Source of the DNA: Lentisphaera profundi
GTDB lineage: Bacteria > Verrucomicrobiota > Lentisphaeria > Lentisphaerales > Lentisphaeraceae
NCBI RefSeq assembly: GCF_028728065.1
Contig: NZ_CP117812.1
Coordinates: 2,046,001-2,110,000, forward strand
Direction: 5' to 3'
DNA length: 64,000 nucleotides
The position numbers and the translations under genes were made by a program. Positions 39,205 through 48,881 of this stretch are shown in pieces. The number at the start of each line of letters is the position of its first letter. Position 1 is the first letter of the stretch. The notes under the pieces were generated by a model, which saw only the letters and a program-made list of their open reading frames with translations, searched no databases and was not told the DNA's origin.

Positions 39205-41460
39205 CTAAAAATTGTAACCCATATTAAAATGGAAACTTCCTGAATCATCTTCTTCTGCGGCATTATCCACGATAGGCTTACCATAATAAAGTTCAACTAC
39301 ACCAATAGGCAGATTGATCCTCAGACCCGGGCCGGTGGTTAAACTAGCATCACTAATATCCGTGAAGTCGAAAGAATCTTCCCAAACATTACCCACATCA
39401 ACAAACCACACACCATTAAATGTTTTATTAAATGGCACATCAAGCTCCGCGGACAAGAGTAAAAAAGACGCTCCACCAATTGGGTCACCATTCGAATCGA
39501 CTGGCCCTAATTCACGTTCATCGTAACCACGAACTCGACCTATACCACCACCAAAATAGCGATCATAAATGGGATCATCTCCGATTAAGCTATTAATCTC
39601 TGCGTGAAGCTTCAGAACCGAATCCTCAAAAGCCTCATTATAAGTTGTCCAACGGATTTTTAATTTAGCAGACTCATTATCCGAAGCTATAGCGACTGAT
39701 TGCCATTCCGATTTGAACTCCATAATCCCGCCCTCATTGGGACGACGAGTACTATTACGAGTATCTTTTCGCAAGGTCAAAATATACGCAGAAGAAATAT
39801 CTGAAGTTTCTTCATCTTCAAGTTCTTTGGAAACATCATCATCCATATTAATATCAATTTGATAGAGACGGTGAGCATGGCGAATTGTCCATAGAGGATA
39901 CTTTGAGAGCCTTTTAGTAAGACCTATTTCGTAACCCACTTTTTCTTGATCATAATCATCATAATATCTTTCAGATAGAAAAAATGATGTACTGAGAGAT
40001 AATGGCTTACCTAAAAACCAAGGATCTACCCAGCCTACCGTGAGATCTTGCCTCTCAGAACCAAACTGTGCACGTGATTGAAATCTCTGCCCTCCACCAA
40101 TAAAAGGCCAGCCATCATAAAGGTCGAAGTTTGACTGCGAGAAATTAACACTACCAACAAATGAGTCTGCAGAAGAAAAACCGCCACCTAAGCCGAGTTG
40201 ACCAGTGCTTTTTTCTGTCACTTTTAACTGTAAGTCTTTCAAGCCTTCAATTTCAGTATTAACGGGAGTTACATCAACTTTTTCAAAATAATTCATATTC
40301 ATAAGACGTGTTTTTGATTTATTTATCAAATCCTTATTAGCCTTGTCATCTGGTTGAATTGCTAATTCACGGCGAATTACATATTCTTTTGTATCTGTAT
40401 TTCCCGTAATAATAATATCTCTGATTCTCGATGGGACACCCTCTGATATACGGTAATCTATATCCACAATATGCGTCTGTGGGTTGGGATTTAATTGAGC
40501 CGAACAATATAGATCTAAGTAACCTTCATTTTGATATTTAGTCGTAATCCGATCAATATCCGCATCTTCAACTAAACTAGAATAAGAAAAACCTTTCTTG
40601 ACTGTTACCAATTTATTTAATTCCACGGTAGAAAAAATACTATTGCCAGAGATACTCACATTGCCGACAATATAGGGGCGTCCTTCCGTAATAAATATAT
40701 CGAGTTCTAAATACTCCCCATCGTCTTTTTTCACAACTTTTTCAATTTTAAAATCGAGATAACCACGCGCTTTATATAGGCGCTTAATTAACTTAAGGTC
40801 CGCTTCAAAAATGAGCTCATTAAAAAAGCCGGTATCAAACATATACCGCCAAAAGCTTGGCTTCGTAGTAATTGATGAAGCAAGGTCATCATCGATAATA
40901 ACTGTATTCCCATGGAATCTAACTTCATCTACCTGCAAACTACTTTTTTCATCGACAATTATGCGTAGTACTACTTCTTCCGGATTATCGGTAGTTTCTA
41001 GATTGAATAATACCTCGGCACTGTAGTAACCTTCATCATCGTAAAGCTTACTTATTTTATGCTTATCAGATGCCATGACAGTTTCATCTAATGGCTCCCC
41101 TACTACTAGCTCTAATTCGTCTCTAATATCGTCTTCATCGATTTCCTCATAACCTTCAATGACAATTTCTAAAAGCTTCGGCCTACGAGTTATAGTGATT
41201 TTTAAAACTCCCGTCCCCTCATCAAACTCTGTTTCAACATTAATAAATTCATTTGTTTGATACAAACGACGTATATCACTCGAAAGCACCCTAGGAGCTA
41301 AAGTAGTTCCAGGTTTTGATTTTATATTATTCAGCACAAAGCCTGACTGAATCTCTTTGCCTTGGGCATTAAAAACTTTGACTTCTTTAATACTATTCGC
41401 ACACACAGTTGCTGTAAGTAGTAATAAGATTGAAAATATTTTATACATTTGTGTTAACAT
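39205..41460 (-). CDS. bamA: Outer membrane protein assembly factor BamA
   Basis: BamA inserts beta-barrel proteins in the outer membrane. The 751-residue protein has a signal peptide (YKIFSILLLLTATVCA), about five POTRA domains (about 20-420, e.g. VDEVRFHGNTVIID and VGNVSISGNSIFSTVELNKL) and a C-terminal barrel with the VRGYDERELGP motif and a final aromatic FHFNMGYNF. The start could be at 41460 (aaggg four bases before) or 41448. Unusually it is not next to ompH-lpxD but between dnaB and fur. Confidence 0.95.
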   Translation of the reverse strand: MLTQMYKIFSILLLLTATVCANSIKEVKVFNAQGKEIQSGFVLNNIKSKPGTTLAPRVLSSDIRRLYQTNEFINVETEFDEGTGVLKITITRRPKLLEIVIEGYEEIDEDDIRDELELVVGEPLDETVMASDKHKISKLYDDEGYYSAEVLFNLETTDNPEEVVLRIIVDEKSSLQVDEVRFHGNTVIIDDDLASSITTKPSFWRYMFDTGFFNELIFEADLKLIKRLYKARGYLDFKIEKVVKKDDGEYLELDIFITEGRPYIVGNVSISGNSIFSTVELNKLVTVKKGFSYSSLVEDADIDRITTKYQNEGYLDLYCSAQLNPNPQTHIVDIDYRISEGVPSRIRDIIITGNTDTKEYVIRRELAIQPDDKANKDLINKSKTRLMNMNYFEKVDVTPVNTEIEGLKDLQLKVTEKSTGQLGLGGGFSSADSFVGSVNFSQSNFDLYDGWPFIGGGQRFQSRAQFGSERQDLTVGWVDPWFLGKPLSLSTSFFLSERYYDDYDQEKVGYEIGLTKRLSKYPLWTIRHAHRLYQIDINMDDDVSKELEDEETSDISSAYILTLRKDTRNSTRRPNEGGIMEFKSEWQSVAIASDNESAKLKIRWTTYNEAFEDSVLKLHAEINSLIGDDPIYDRYFGGGIGRVRGYDERELGPVDSNGDPIGGASFLLLSAELDVPFNKTFNGVWFVDVGNVWEDSFDFTDISDASLTTGPGLRINLPIGVVELYYGKPIVDNAAEEDDSGSFHFNMGYNF

Positions 41461-41468
41461 GACACCCT

Positions 41469-42929
41469 TTAAAATTGATCATTATCATAATCTCCCGCAA
41501 AACCTGCTACAGGGTCATTATCCAAAAATTTTGTGAACTGCGGCATGAACTTAAGCTCAACTATACCCGTCTCACCATTACGGTTTTTTGCCACTATCAG
41601 CTCAGTCACCATCCCTTCTGCTTCAATCTTCGCCTGATCTTCCTCGATCTGTCGTCCGCGATCTCTATGGAGAATCATCACAATATCGGCATCCTGCTCG
41701 ATAGATCCAGATTCCCTCAACTGAGAAAGCTTTGGCCGTGCGGCTTCTTTATTTGCTCCACCCTGCTCTGCTTGACGATTCATCTGCGCCAAAATAATCA
41801 CTGGGATATTTAACTCTTTTGCTATTGCTTTAATGGCCCCTGAAATCTGTGCAACTTCTTGCTCTCGACTTGAATTACTATTCAAGCCTCGACCACGTAA
41901 AAGCTGCAAGTAATCAATAACAATTAAATCTACATTAAATTTTTCTTTCATGCGACGCGATTTCGCACGTAGCTCCATCACATCTAACTGCGCCGAATCA
42001 TCAATATGAATCTCTGTTTCAGCTAATACGTTTGCCGCTTTTTGAATATTCGTAAAATCATTGGTCGTCACATTCATATTGCCAACATCTTTTAGGCTGA
42101 TCTCAGCTTCTGAGGAAACCATCCTTAAGACAAGTGACTGCGTGTTCATCTCCAAGGAGAAAACACCCACTGCGATTTTCTCATCCGATGCACCTCTAGT
42201 ATGTGACAATGCCACATTAGCCGCAATATTCATCGCCAGTGTGGTCTTACCAATTGATGGACGCGCCGCCAAAACGATCATTTCGCCTCGCTTAAGCCCT
42301 CCAATCTTATCATCTAAATCGCGGTAGCCAGTAGAGAAACCCTTCTCGCCCTTATTACCTTCTGCTAATCTGAAAATAGTATCAATTGCCCGGCCTAATT
42401 CAGCTTTTAATGCGACTGATTCTTCCCTAAATAAGTTATCTGAAATATCGATAACTTCCTTATGGAGCTGATCTAAAACATCACCCGCTGTTGCTTCATC
42501 CTGCAAACATTGCTGAAGAGTTTCGCTCGAACGTCTAATCAAACGACGAAGAACGGAGGCATCTTGTACAATATCTATATACTTATCAAAGTTAGCAGTA
42601 CTCGGCACTGAATTCATCAGCTCTAACAAATAGATTTCGCCACCTGCTTGAACAAGTTCAGAACCCTTTTTGAGTGCATTTGCTAAGGTAAGTACATCAA
42701 TGGCTTCTTCATTCTTGGCCATTTCGAACATAGCACCAGATATATACCGATGAGCCGCAGAGAAAAAAGCATCTCGCGTCTTCAGTACAGACATGGCATT
42801 AACAATCAAAGAAGGGTCATTGAGCATACAGCCCAAGACCCCTTTTTCCGCATCTAGATTATGCGGTAAAGGCCGCTCCCCTGAGAGGAGCGACCCAAAA
42901 TTCACTGCAGTATCAGTTTTCTTTTCCAC
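41469..42929 (-). CDS. dnaB: Replicative DNA helicase DnaB
   Basis: The hexameric fork helicase. The 486 residues contain the N-terminal domain (about 15-125; PHNLDAEKGVLGCML), linker, and RecA-like motor with ARPSIGKTTLAMNIA (Walker A), VIDYLQLL (Walker B), the QISGAIKAIAKELNIPV block and LRESGSIEQDADIVMILHR. No intein. It ends the rpsF-ssb-rpsR-rplI-dnaB group found in many bacteria. Confidence 0.97.
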   Translation of the reverse strand: MEKKTDTAVNFGSLLSGERPLPHNLDAEKGVLGCMLNDPSLIVNAMSVLKTRDAFFSAAHRYISGAMFEMAKNEEAIDVLTLANALKKGSELVQAGGEIYLLELMNSVPSTANFDKYIDIVQDASVLRRLIRRSSETLQQCLQDEATAGDVLDQLHKEVIDISDNLFREESVALKAELGRAIDTIFRLAEGNKGEKGFSTGYRDLDDKIGGLKRGEMIVLAARPSIGKTTLAMNIAANVALSHTRGASDEKIAVGVFSLEMNTQSLVLRMVSSEAEISLKDVGNMNVTTNDFTNIQKAANVLAETEIHIDDSAQLDVMELRAKSRRMKEKFNVDLIVIDYLQLLRGRGLNSNSSREQEVAQISGAIKAIAKELNIPVIILAQMNRQAEQGGANKEAARPKLSQLRESGSIEQDADIVMILHRDRGRQIEEDQAKIEAEGMVTELIVAKNRNGETGIVELKFMPQFTKFLDNDPVAGFAGDYDNDQF

Positions 42930-42935
42930 TGCTGT

Positions 42936-43385
42936 TTATGCTTTTACCACCCATACTTTAAGCGTAGCACTAACTTCTGCATGAACTTTCACAGAGACTT
43001 CGTGTACACCTAATGTTTTGATAGCTTCGCCAACAGCAATTTTGCGACGGTCAACTACGATACCATCTTTCTCAAGAAGGTCGTGAATTTCCGTTACAGT
43101 TACTGAACCGAATAATTTATCATCTTCGCCAGCCTGCATAGGGATAGTGATAGATGTTTCATTGATTTTAGCTGCGAGCTCGTTTGCAACGACAACTTCT
43201 GCTTCATGTGCAGCTGCAACTTTAGCACGACGTGCATCAATTTGCTTTAACACTACACCGCTTGCATGTGCTGCTAAATCGCGGGGGAAAAGATAGTTAC
43301 GTGCGTAACCGTTAGCCACTTTAACTGTGTCGCCAACTTTACCGAGTTTTTCGATATTGTCTAAAAGTACTACTTCGATAGCCAT
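42936..43385 (-). CDS. rplI: 50S ribosomal protein L9
   Basis: The 149-residue protein has the L9 N-terminal domain (VVLLDNIEKLGKVGDTVKVANGYARNYL), the long connecting helix and the C-terminal rRNA-binding domain (DDKLFGSVTVTEI). It is separated by six bases from dnaB. Confidence 0.98.
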   Translation of the reverse strand: MAIEVVLLDNIEKLGKVGDTVKVANGYARNYLFPRDLAAHASGVVLKQIDARRAKVAAAHEAEVVVANELAAKINETSITIPMQAGEDDKLFGSVTVTEIHDLLEKDGIVVDRRKIAVGEAIKTLGVHEVSVKVHAEVSATLKVWVVKA

Positions 43386-43395
43386 AATAAACTCC

Positions 43396-43632
43396 TTATT
43401 TTACCAATGCGATATTGCGGGCACGTTTGATTGCTGATGCAAGCATTGCTTGATATCTTTTGCCTACGCCAGTAATACGACGTGGTAGGATACGGCCACC
43501 CTCAGTCATGAATTTTTTTAATACATCTGCTTCAGTGAAATCGATGTATGTAACTTTTTGCTCGCTGAAGCGACAAACTTTTGCTCTTACAGGAGTCTTT
43601 TTACGATTTGATTTTTTTCTTGGATTAGCCAT
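43396..43632 (-). CDS. rpsR: 30S ribosomal protein S18
   Basis: The 78-residue basic protein has the S18 core ILPRRITGVGKRYQAMLASAIKRAR. The N terminus is Lys/Arg-rich (NPRKKSNRKK) with one Cys, so a complete zinc site of the C+ form is not present. Normal position between ssb and rplI. Confidence 0.97.
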   Translation of the reverse strand: MANPRKKSNRKKTPVRAKVCRFSEQKVTYIDFTEADVLKKFMTEGGRILPRRITGVGKRYQAMLASAIKRARNIALVK

Positions 43633-43667
43633 TTGCTTATTCCTTATAAATTATAATTTTTCCAGAT

Positions 43668-44282
43668 TCAGAAAGGTATATCGTCTTCAACATCATCTAC
43701 ATCAAATACAGGTGCCGGAGGAATCTCCGCCTGCATGACTTGAGGCGCTTGTGTACTAACTGCTGCTGGAGCTGTATTCATTGCCTGGCCTTGATCAACT
43801 GTGATCGGGGCACTTGGTTGAATAGCGGAACTCGTTGGTGCTGCAGTAGGCGCCATGTAAACTGGTGTTTGGACATCCATCGACGGTACCGATGCGGCTT
43901 GTTGATACGAAGCCTGCACATCCCCTTGAGGACTAGCACCATCAGATTTACTTGTGTTCAAGAACTGCACTCTTTCTGCGGTCACTGAGTGACGCTGCCT
44001 AGATTGTCCGGTAGTTTTATCCTGCCATTGCTCTAGTCTGAGTGATCCTTCAACAAAAATAGATGAACCTTTTCTGAGGTATGTATTGGATGTCTCTGCC
44101 TGGCGTCCCCATGCAACTACGTCTACAAATAAAGTATCTTCACGATTTTCTCCTGAAGCGGTACGATACGGTCGGCTTACAGCCATACGCAAAGTACAAA
44201 CAGCCTGACCAGAAGCCAACTGTCTCAATTCAGGGTCTCTTGTTAGATTTCCCATCAAAAATACTTTATTAAAAGATGCCAT
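43668..44282 (-). CDS. ssb: Single-stranded DNA-binding protein
   Basis: The 204-residue protein starts with the SSB OB fold (about 1-110; NKVFLMGNLTRDPELRQLASG), continues with a Gln/Ala/Pro/Thr-rich linker and ends with the acidic partner-binding tip DDVEDDIPF. It sits between rpsF and rpsR as usual. Confidence 0.97.
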   Translation of the reverse strand: MASFNKVFLMGNLTRDPELRQLASGQAVCTLRMAVSRPYRTASGENREDTLFVDVVAWGRQAETSNTYLRKGSSIFVEGSLRLEQWQDKTTGQSRQRHSVTAERVQFLNTSKSDGASPQGDVQASYQQAASVPSMDVQTPVYMAPTAAPTSSAIQPSAPITVDQGQAMNTAPAAVSTQAPQVMQAEIPPAPVFDVDDVEDDIPF

Positions 44283-44307
44283 GGTTTATTCCAGTAAAGA
44301 TCCTTTA

Positions 44308-44628
44308 CTACTTATTAAGATCGAGTTTAACTGGGTTTTCTGGGATCTCGTAGTTGTATACTACAGTTCTAAGAACTGTGTTATCCAAACGGTAACTCTC
44401 GATAAACTCAGTTACTTTATCTTCTGGAAGATTAAGGAAGAAACGTAGGTAAAGACCTGAAGTACGCTTGCCGATTGCACGTGCAAACTGCTTTCTACCC
44501 ATGTTATTAACTGTAACATCATTACCACCGAGGGCAACGATCTGTTCTTCGACCTTTTTAGAGAAGGCTTCTCCGCCATCTTCATACTTGCGGTCATTCA
44601 AGATGAATATTGCATCATACTTTTTCAT
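44308..44628 (-). CDS. rpsF: 30S ribosomal protein S6
   Basis: The 106-residue protein starts MKKYDAIFILNDR and contains GRKQFARAIGKRTSGLYLRFFLNLPEDKVTEF, the S6 core that binds S18 and 16S rRNA. Its ATG overlaps the pth stop (ATGA). Confidence 0.96.
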   Translation of the reverse strand: MKKYDAIFILNDRKYEDGGEAFSKKVEEQIVALGGNDVTVNNMGRKQFARAIGKRTSGLYLRFFLNLPEDKVTEFIESYRLDNTVLRTVVYNYEIPENPVKLDLNK

Positions 44629-45269
44629 TTTTTTGTCTCCTGATTCGGTTGACTTGAAACGCTCGGCACCGTGCCATTGAACGTGTTCATTGCAGCATCA
44701 CACCCCTTGGTGCAAAGCATCAGTGCAGCATCTGCAGATGCAAATACCGCGGGTGAAATGAGTGCCTTTTCTGATAAAGTAAAGTCCGACAGTACATAAT
44801 CTGCAATATCTGCGCCCTTACCTGGATGGTCGACCCCAATACGGATACGATAAAAGTCAGCACCCCCAAAATACTGTAAAATTGACTTTACTCCATTATG
44901 ACCACCAGCGCTACCTCCTAAACGAAGCCGCAAACGCCCCACCTTTATACTCATCTCATCATAGATAACAATTATATCTTCAGTCTTGATCGAGTTTTTT
45001 TTAGCAAATTTCTTGATCGCTTCACCAGAATTATTCATATAATCCATTGGCTTCATGAAAATATACCGGTCCCCCTCATACTCACATTCCGCATACTCCG
45101 CACGCCATTTCTTTTTAACTACTAAAGAGAACCTCTCCAAGAGCACGTCAATCGCTTTAAAACCTACATTGTGTCGTGTGTTTTCATACATACTACCAGG
45201 GTTGCCTAAGCCACACACTAGATAAGTTTTTGGAGCACTTTCACTCCGATTATTCAAAAAGGAAAACAT
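44625..45269 (-). CDS. pth: Peptidyl-tRNA hydrolase
   Basis: Pth frees tRNA from dropped-off peptidyl-tRNA. The 214-residue protein has VCGLGNPGSMYENTRHNVGF with the catalytic His, KPMDYMNNSGEAI, and VIYDEMSIKVGRLRLRLGGSAGGHNGVKS. An extra N-terminal dozen residues and a Ser/Gln-rich tail make it slightly longer than E. coli Pth (194). It leads the reverse pth-rpsF-ssb-rpsR-rplI-dnaB group. Confidence 0.96.
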   Translation of the reverse strand: MFSFLNNRSESAPKTYLVCGLGNPGSMYENTRHNVGFKAIDVLLERFSLVVKKKWRAEYAECEYEGDRYIFMKPMDYMNNSGEAIKKFAKKNSIKTEDIIVIYDEMSIKVGRLRLRLGGSAGGHNGVKSILQYFGGADFYRIRIGVDHPGKGADIADYVLSDFTLSEKALISPAVFASADAALMLCTKGCDAAMNTFNGTVPSVSSQPNQETKK

Positions 45270-45384
45270 TTCATAACCTATTTCTTAAAATTGTCTGTGA
45301 AAATAACTGTAAAAAAAGCTAATACACCCTCTCGTATTTGATGATTTTCTTTTTTTTTGAATTAAGTGGAGTTATTATTCAGTT

Positions 45385-47121
45385 ATGCCCCAAAACAAAT
45401 CCACCATATTAGCCCTCTCGAGTGACTACGATACTAGAATGTTTTTCTTTGATCAAATCAAAAGGAAAGACGTCAACCTTCTCGTTAGACAAACACGTGA
45501 ACGCGCCCTTCATCTACTTGCTATTTCTGACATATCGCTACTCATCATCGACCGCAATCTCGAAGATTGCACCGGACTAGAGCTTATTAAAGAAATCAAA
45601 CAAAGTGACTTATACTTTAACGATGTACCTATCTACGCTCTCGGCCACAACGACAGGGAAGAAGAGGAATGCCCTGAACTATTTGACGCTGGTGCTGACG
45701 ATTATTCAGCAAGCCCCACACCCCCAGCTATCTTCAAAGCCCGAGTCGACAAGCTACTCAACTGGTCCATCAAACAAAAAAACAACCCCGTAAAACTCTC
45801 TACGCAAATGGATTCCAAAGAAATCCCGGGCATCTTTCAACTTCTCGAGACTGAACAATCCACAGGGATTCTACAAGCATCCCACTCCAAAGACTATGCT
45901 CAAGCCATCCTTCACAAGGGAAAAATTATTGATGCTAATACTGAGTACTGCACGGGAAAAGACGCCATCACCGAGATACTTGCATGGCCTTTTGCACAAA
46001 TAAAATTTACGGAAGATGAATCAGCCCCTGATCAAATCGACAAACCTAAGCCTCTAAATATTTCTGCAGCACTCATGGATTGTGTACTTGATGTAGACAT
46101 ATATAATGACGCAAAAAAACGCCTGAATGACACTGAACTAGCCTTCATTCATGGAACGAGATCTCTTCCAAACAATAGTAACCGAGTCGCCAAACAAGTG
46201 GTAACCATGGCTAATTCAGGCCTCAGTCTTGGTGAAATCTACGATGCTGTCAGAGTCAACAAGCGCCATCTTACCCTGATGATCGATCAGATGATTAAGG
46301 CAGACTATATAAAAATTGCTCCTCCTCCATTTGATAACTACACCAAAGATAATGCCGTAGTTCTTCAAAGTATTCGTACAACCTACATCATGGAACAGTG
46401 CAAAGATACGATCAGCAAACTATCCTTCCCCCTCGCCAAAGAACTCTCCGAAATACCTTATGCGAGTTCATCACTCGTAATCGATCACAACTCCCCTGCA
46501 ATAATCCTTGCAGGTGATAACCCTATCATAGTAAAACATGCCTTCGAAACCATGCTTAAAGTAGCGGCCAACTCTTCACAAGTTCATGCGACAACTAGCT
46601 CACAACGAAAGGGAGAAAAACGAACGACCCTTATCTTCGATAAAAGTACAACCATAGATCTCATCTGCTGTGCTCAAAAACTCGACCACCACTATTTGAG
46701 CAACCTCGAAAAAGATTACCCCACTTGTGCGTCTGTCATCTACTGCATCTCCTCCTTAGACAACCCATCTAATCAAGCTAACCACAGGAGCCTCAGAAAA
46801 CTTCGCAAGGTTTTTTCAGTTCCATTTACTGTAGCACTCCTCTCCGAACCTGCGGAAGGCTACGAACCCACTTTTACTTTTGAATGCTCTAAATGTACAC
46901 ACAAGCTAAAGATCGAAATGAGCCATGAAGGATCGATTGGCACTTGCCCCATATGTAGCACAGAAGTTCAAACACCCGACTGCCTAAACTATGCTAAAGA
47001 AAAACTCCATATAGTAGAAAGCGTCCCCATAGTTACACTGCCCGCAAGCTCTGACTCATCATGGACGACCCTCATCTCCATGGTTTGTGACGATATCTTA
47101 GATACAAAAATTTATAGGTGA
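45385..47121 (+). CDS. REC - DUF4388/PATAN - pseudo-GTPase-like - zinc ribbon regulatory protein
   Basis: The 578-residue protein combines four parts. (1) A REC domain, 1-130, with phosphoacceptor-like D56 (LLIIDRN) but SPT where the conserved Lys-Pro should be, so it may be degenerate. (2) A DUF4388/PATAN-like domain, about 135-240 (GIFQLLETEQSTGILQA, AILHKGKIIDA), followed by a winged-helix-like part 275-315. (3) A region at 340-495 whose strand order recalls small Ras-like GTPases, with ILAGDNPIIVK where a P-loop would be (no GK[ST]). (4) A zinc ribbon C501, C504, C521, C524. No signal peptide. Adjacent to msrBA (four bases apart). Confidence 0.75.
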   Translation: MPQNKSTILALSSDYDTRMFFFDQIKRKDVNLLVRQTRERALHLLAISDISLLIIDRNLEDCTGLELIKEIKQSDLYFNDVPIYALGHNDREEEECPELFDAGADDYSASPTPPAIFKARVDKLLNWSIKQKNNPVKLSTQMDSKEIPGIFQLLETEQSTGILQASHSKDYAQAILHKGKIIDANTEYCTGKDAITEILAWPFAQIKFTEDESAPDQIDKPKPLNISAALMDCVLDVDIYNDAKKRLNDTELAFIHGTRSLPNNSNRVAKQVVTMANSGLSLGEIYDAVRVNKRHLTLMIDQMIKADYIKIAPPPFDNYTKDNAVVLQSIRTTYIMEQCKDTISKLSFPLAKELSEIPYASSSLVIDHNSPAIILAGDNPIIVKHAFETMLKVAANSSQVHATTSSQRKGEKRTTLIFDKSTTIDLICCAQKLDHHYLSNLEKDYPTCASVIYCISSLDNPSNQANHRSLRKLRKVFSVPFTVALLSEPAEGYEPTFTFECSKCTHKLKIEMSHEGSIGTCPICSTEVQTPDCLNYAKEKLHIVESVPIVTLPASSDSSWTTLISMVCDDILDTKIYR

Positions 47122-47125
47122 TTCC

Positions 47126-48097
47126 ATGAAAAACATACTCATTATTATTAGCCTCATCTTTTCTCTCAACACTCTATTAGCCGAGACTAACACTCCTGGC
47201 GCAAGCGATAAAGGAAACAAAGCCATGCCATACAATAAACTCACAGCTGAAGAAGCTTATGTCATCGAACAAAAAGGTACCGAGCGCCCTTTCACAGGCG
47301 AATACGACAAAAATAAAGCTAGCGGTACTTACATCTGTCGCAAATGTAATACTCCTTTATACGAATCAAAGGATAAGTTCGACTCTCGTTGTGGCTGGCC
47401 CAGCTTTGATGACGAAATAAAAGATGCGGTTAAACACAAAACTGATGCTGATGGCAGAAGAACTGAAATCCTTTGTCAAAACTGCGATGGTCACCTAGGA
47501 CACGTCTTTTCAGGAGAAGGTTTCACCCCCAAGGACACTCGTCACTGCGTCAATTCACTGTCTATGAAATTCATTGCTGAGGGTGACAAACTGCCGACAC
47601 CTATTCCTGAACCAAAAAAAGCAAAAGCCATCTTTGCTTCGGGCTGCTTCTGGGGAACAGAATACTGGCTCCAACAAGTACCTGGCGTCATCTCTGCAAC
47701 TTCTGGCTATATTGGTGGCCACGTAGACAACCCCACCTATAAACAAGTCTGTTCAGGACTCACTGGTCATTACGAAGCGGTAGAAGTTGTCTATAATCCT
47801 GAGGTCACTAATTTTGAAGCTCTAGCAAAAATATACTTCGAGACTCATAACTCCGAGCAAGCTAATGGCCAGGGCCCAGATATTGGCACTCAATACCTTC
47901 CTGCTGTTTTCTATTTTGATGATGAACAGAAAGCCACCATAGAGAAACTGATCCAAACACTAAAAGACAAGGGCTATAAACCTGCAACTGAAATTAAAAA
48001 GACCACCACATTCTGGCCTGCTGAAGCTTATCATCAAGATTATTATTTCAAAACTCGCAAGACTCCTTATTGCCATAAGTATAAAAAAATATTTTAA
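47126..48097 (+). CDS. msrBA: Exported MsrB-MsrA fusion (methionine sulfoxide reductases)
   Basis: The 323 residues begin with a signal peptide (ILIIISLIFSLNTLLA), so the enzyme acts outside the cytoplasm. MsrB comes first (about 30-150) with two zinc CxxC pairs (CRKC, CQNC), CGWPSF and the catalytic Cys in RHCVNSLSMKF; MsrA follows (about 165-320) with GCFWGTEYWL and YHQDYY. Together they reduce R- and S-methionine sulfoxide. The order is the reverse of the MsrA-MsrB fusion of Neisseria PilB, and no thioredoxin domain is attached. The 3' end overlaps the convergent MEKHLA gene. Confidence 0.93.
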   Translation: MKNILIIISLIFSLNTLLAETNTPGASDKGNKAMPYNKLTAEEAYVIEQKGTERPFTGEYDKNKASGTYICRKCNTPLYESKDKFDSRCGWPSFDDEIKDAVKHKTDADGRRTEILCQNCDGHLGHVFSGEGFTPKDTRHCVNSLSMKFIAEGDKLPTPIPEPKKAKAIFASGCFWGTEYWLQQVPGVISATSGYIGGHVDNPTYKQVCSGLTGHYEAVEVVYNPEVTNFEALAKIYFETHNSEQANGQGPDIGTQYLPAVFYFDDEQKATIEKLIQTLKDKGYKPATEIKKTTTFWPAEAYHQDYYFKTRKTPYCHKYKKIF

Positions 48098-48561
48098 TCT
48101 AAGTCCTGCCACTCGGAGAATGCTGCGGCCTGCCCACAGTATTTTCCTTCTTTATCTAACAGATTCCAGACACTGGCACGCTTAATTAAAAAACGTTTTC
48201 CTGTAGATGAAATTCGCACACCTTGGTAATCATCTATAAAACCATACTGATTGACTCGATCCAAAAGAGCTTTGCGCTCTTCGCGATTAGGCGCCTCTGC
48301 AGACAAGCGAGATGGCATCTGAAGCAAGTCACTCCAACTAAGCTCAAAAAGCTCGAGTGCTTGTGAACTCGCGAAATTAAAAAGGGGATCCGCCTCAACT
48401 CCGTGAGATAAGATAGCCATTGGCGCTTTAAATATCTGCTCTGCTAACGAAGCTTCATTACAAATTTTAAATAAATCTTTACCCAAAAACTTTTTGTGGC
48501 TACTTAATATCATAGCAGCCTGTGCTTCGGAATCTTTGCGCTTATTAATCATCACAAACAC
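48094..48561 (-). CDS. MEKHLA-domain protein
   Basis: The 155-residue protein matches MEKHLA, a PAS-like domain: ILSHGVEADPLFNFASSQALELFELSWSDLLQMPSRLSAE and then RKALLDRVNQYGFIDDYQGVRISSTGKRF with AAAFSEW at the end. In plants this domain ends HD-ZIP III regulators; bacterial stand-alone forms have no proven role. Its start overlaps the cupin gene stop by 17 bases, so the two are coupled. Confidence 0.88.
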   Translation of the reverse strand: MFVMINKRKDSEAQAAMILSSHKKFLGKDLFKICNEASLAEQIFKAPMAILSHGVEADPLFNFASSQALELFELSWSDLLQMPSRLSAEAPNREERKALLDRVNQYGFIDDYQGVRISSTGKRFLIKRASVWNLLDKEGKYCGQAAAFSEWQDLD

Positions 48562-48871
48562 CCTTATAGAATATTGCCAAGCAAATACACTTGGGCTCAG
48601 AAGATGTATAGGCCACTCGATGCTTGCAATGAGCAGGTATCAATAAAGTATCCGCTACCGCGAGCTCGACCTTACTTCCGTCGAGGTACTCCAAGCTTAT
48701 CTCACCCTGTAAGACACACAAGTATTCAGACTCACCTTGGTCATACCAAAAATCTTTTACGGAACTCTGTCCTTGAGAAACAATACGTTCAATCCGCAAG
48801 CTTTTGTGTTTTAATAAATCCGTCACTAATTCTTCAGGTAGGTCCTGAGGAATATCATTAAAGAGATTCAA
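48545..48871 (-). CDS. Small cupin protein
   Basis: The 108-residue protein reads NLFNDIPQDLPEELVTDLL, then a cupin core with FWYDQGESEYLCVLQGEISLEY and LLIPAHCKHRVAYT, where E, H and H could be metal ligands. I choose TTG at 48871, which has GGAG six bases upstream and begins the conserved part; the frame is open to 48946, but that would lie inside yaaA. The reaction is unknown. It follows yaaA and precedes the MEKHLA gene in one operon. Confidence 0.8.
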   Translation of the reverse strand: MNLFNDIPQDLPEELVTDLLKHKSLRIERIVSQGQSSVKDFWYDQGESEYLCVLQGEISLEYLDGSKVELAVADTLLIPAHCKHRVAYTSSEPKCICLAIFYKGVCDD

Positions 48872-48881
48872 ACAAGTCTCC

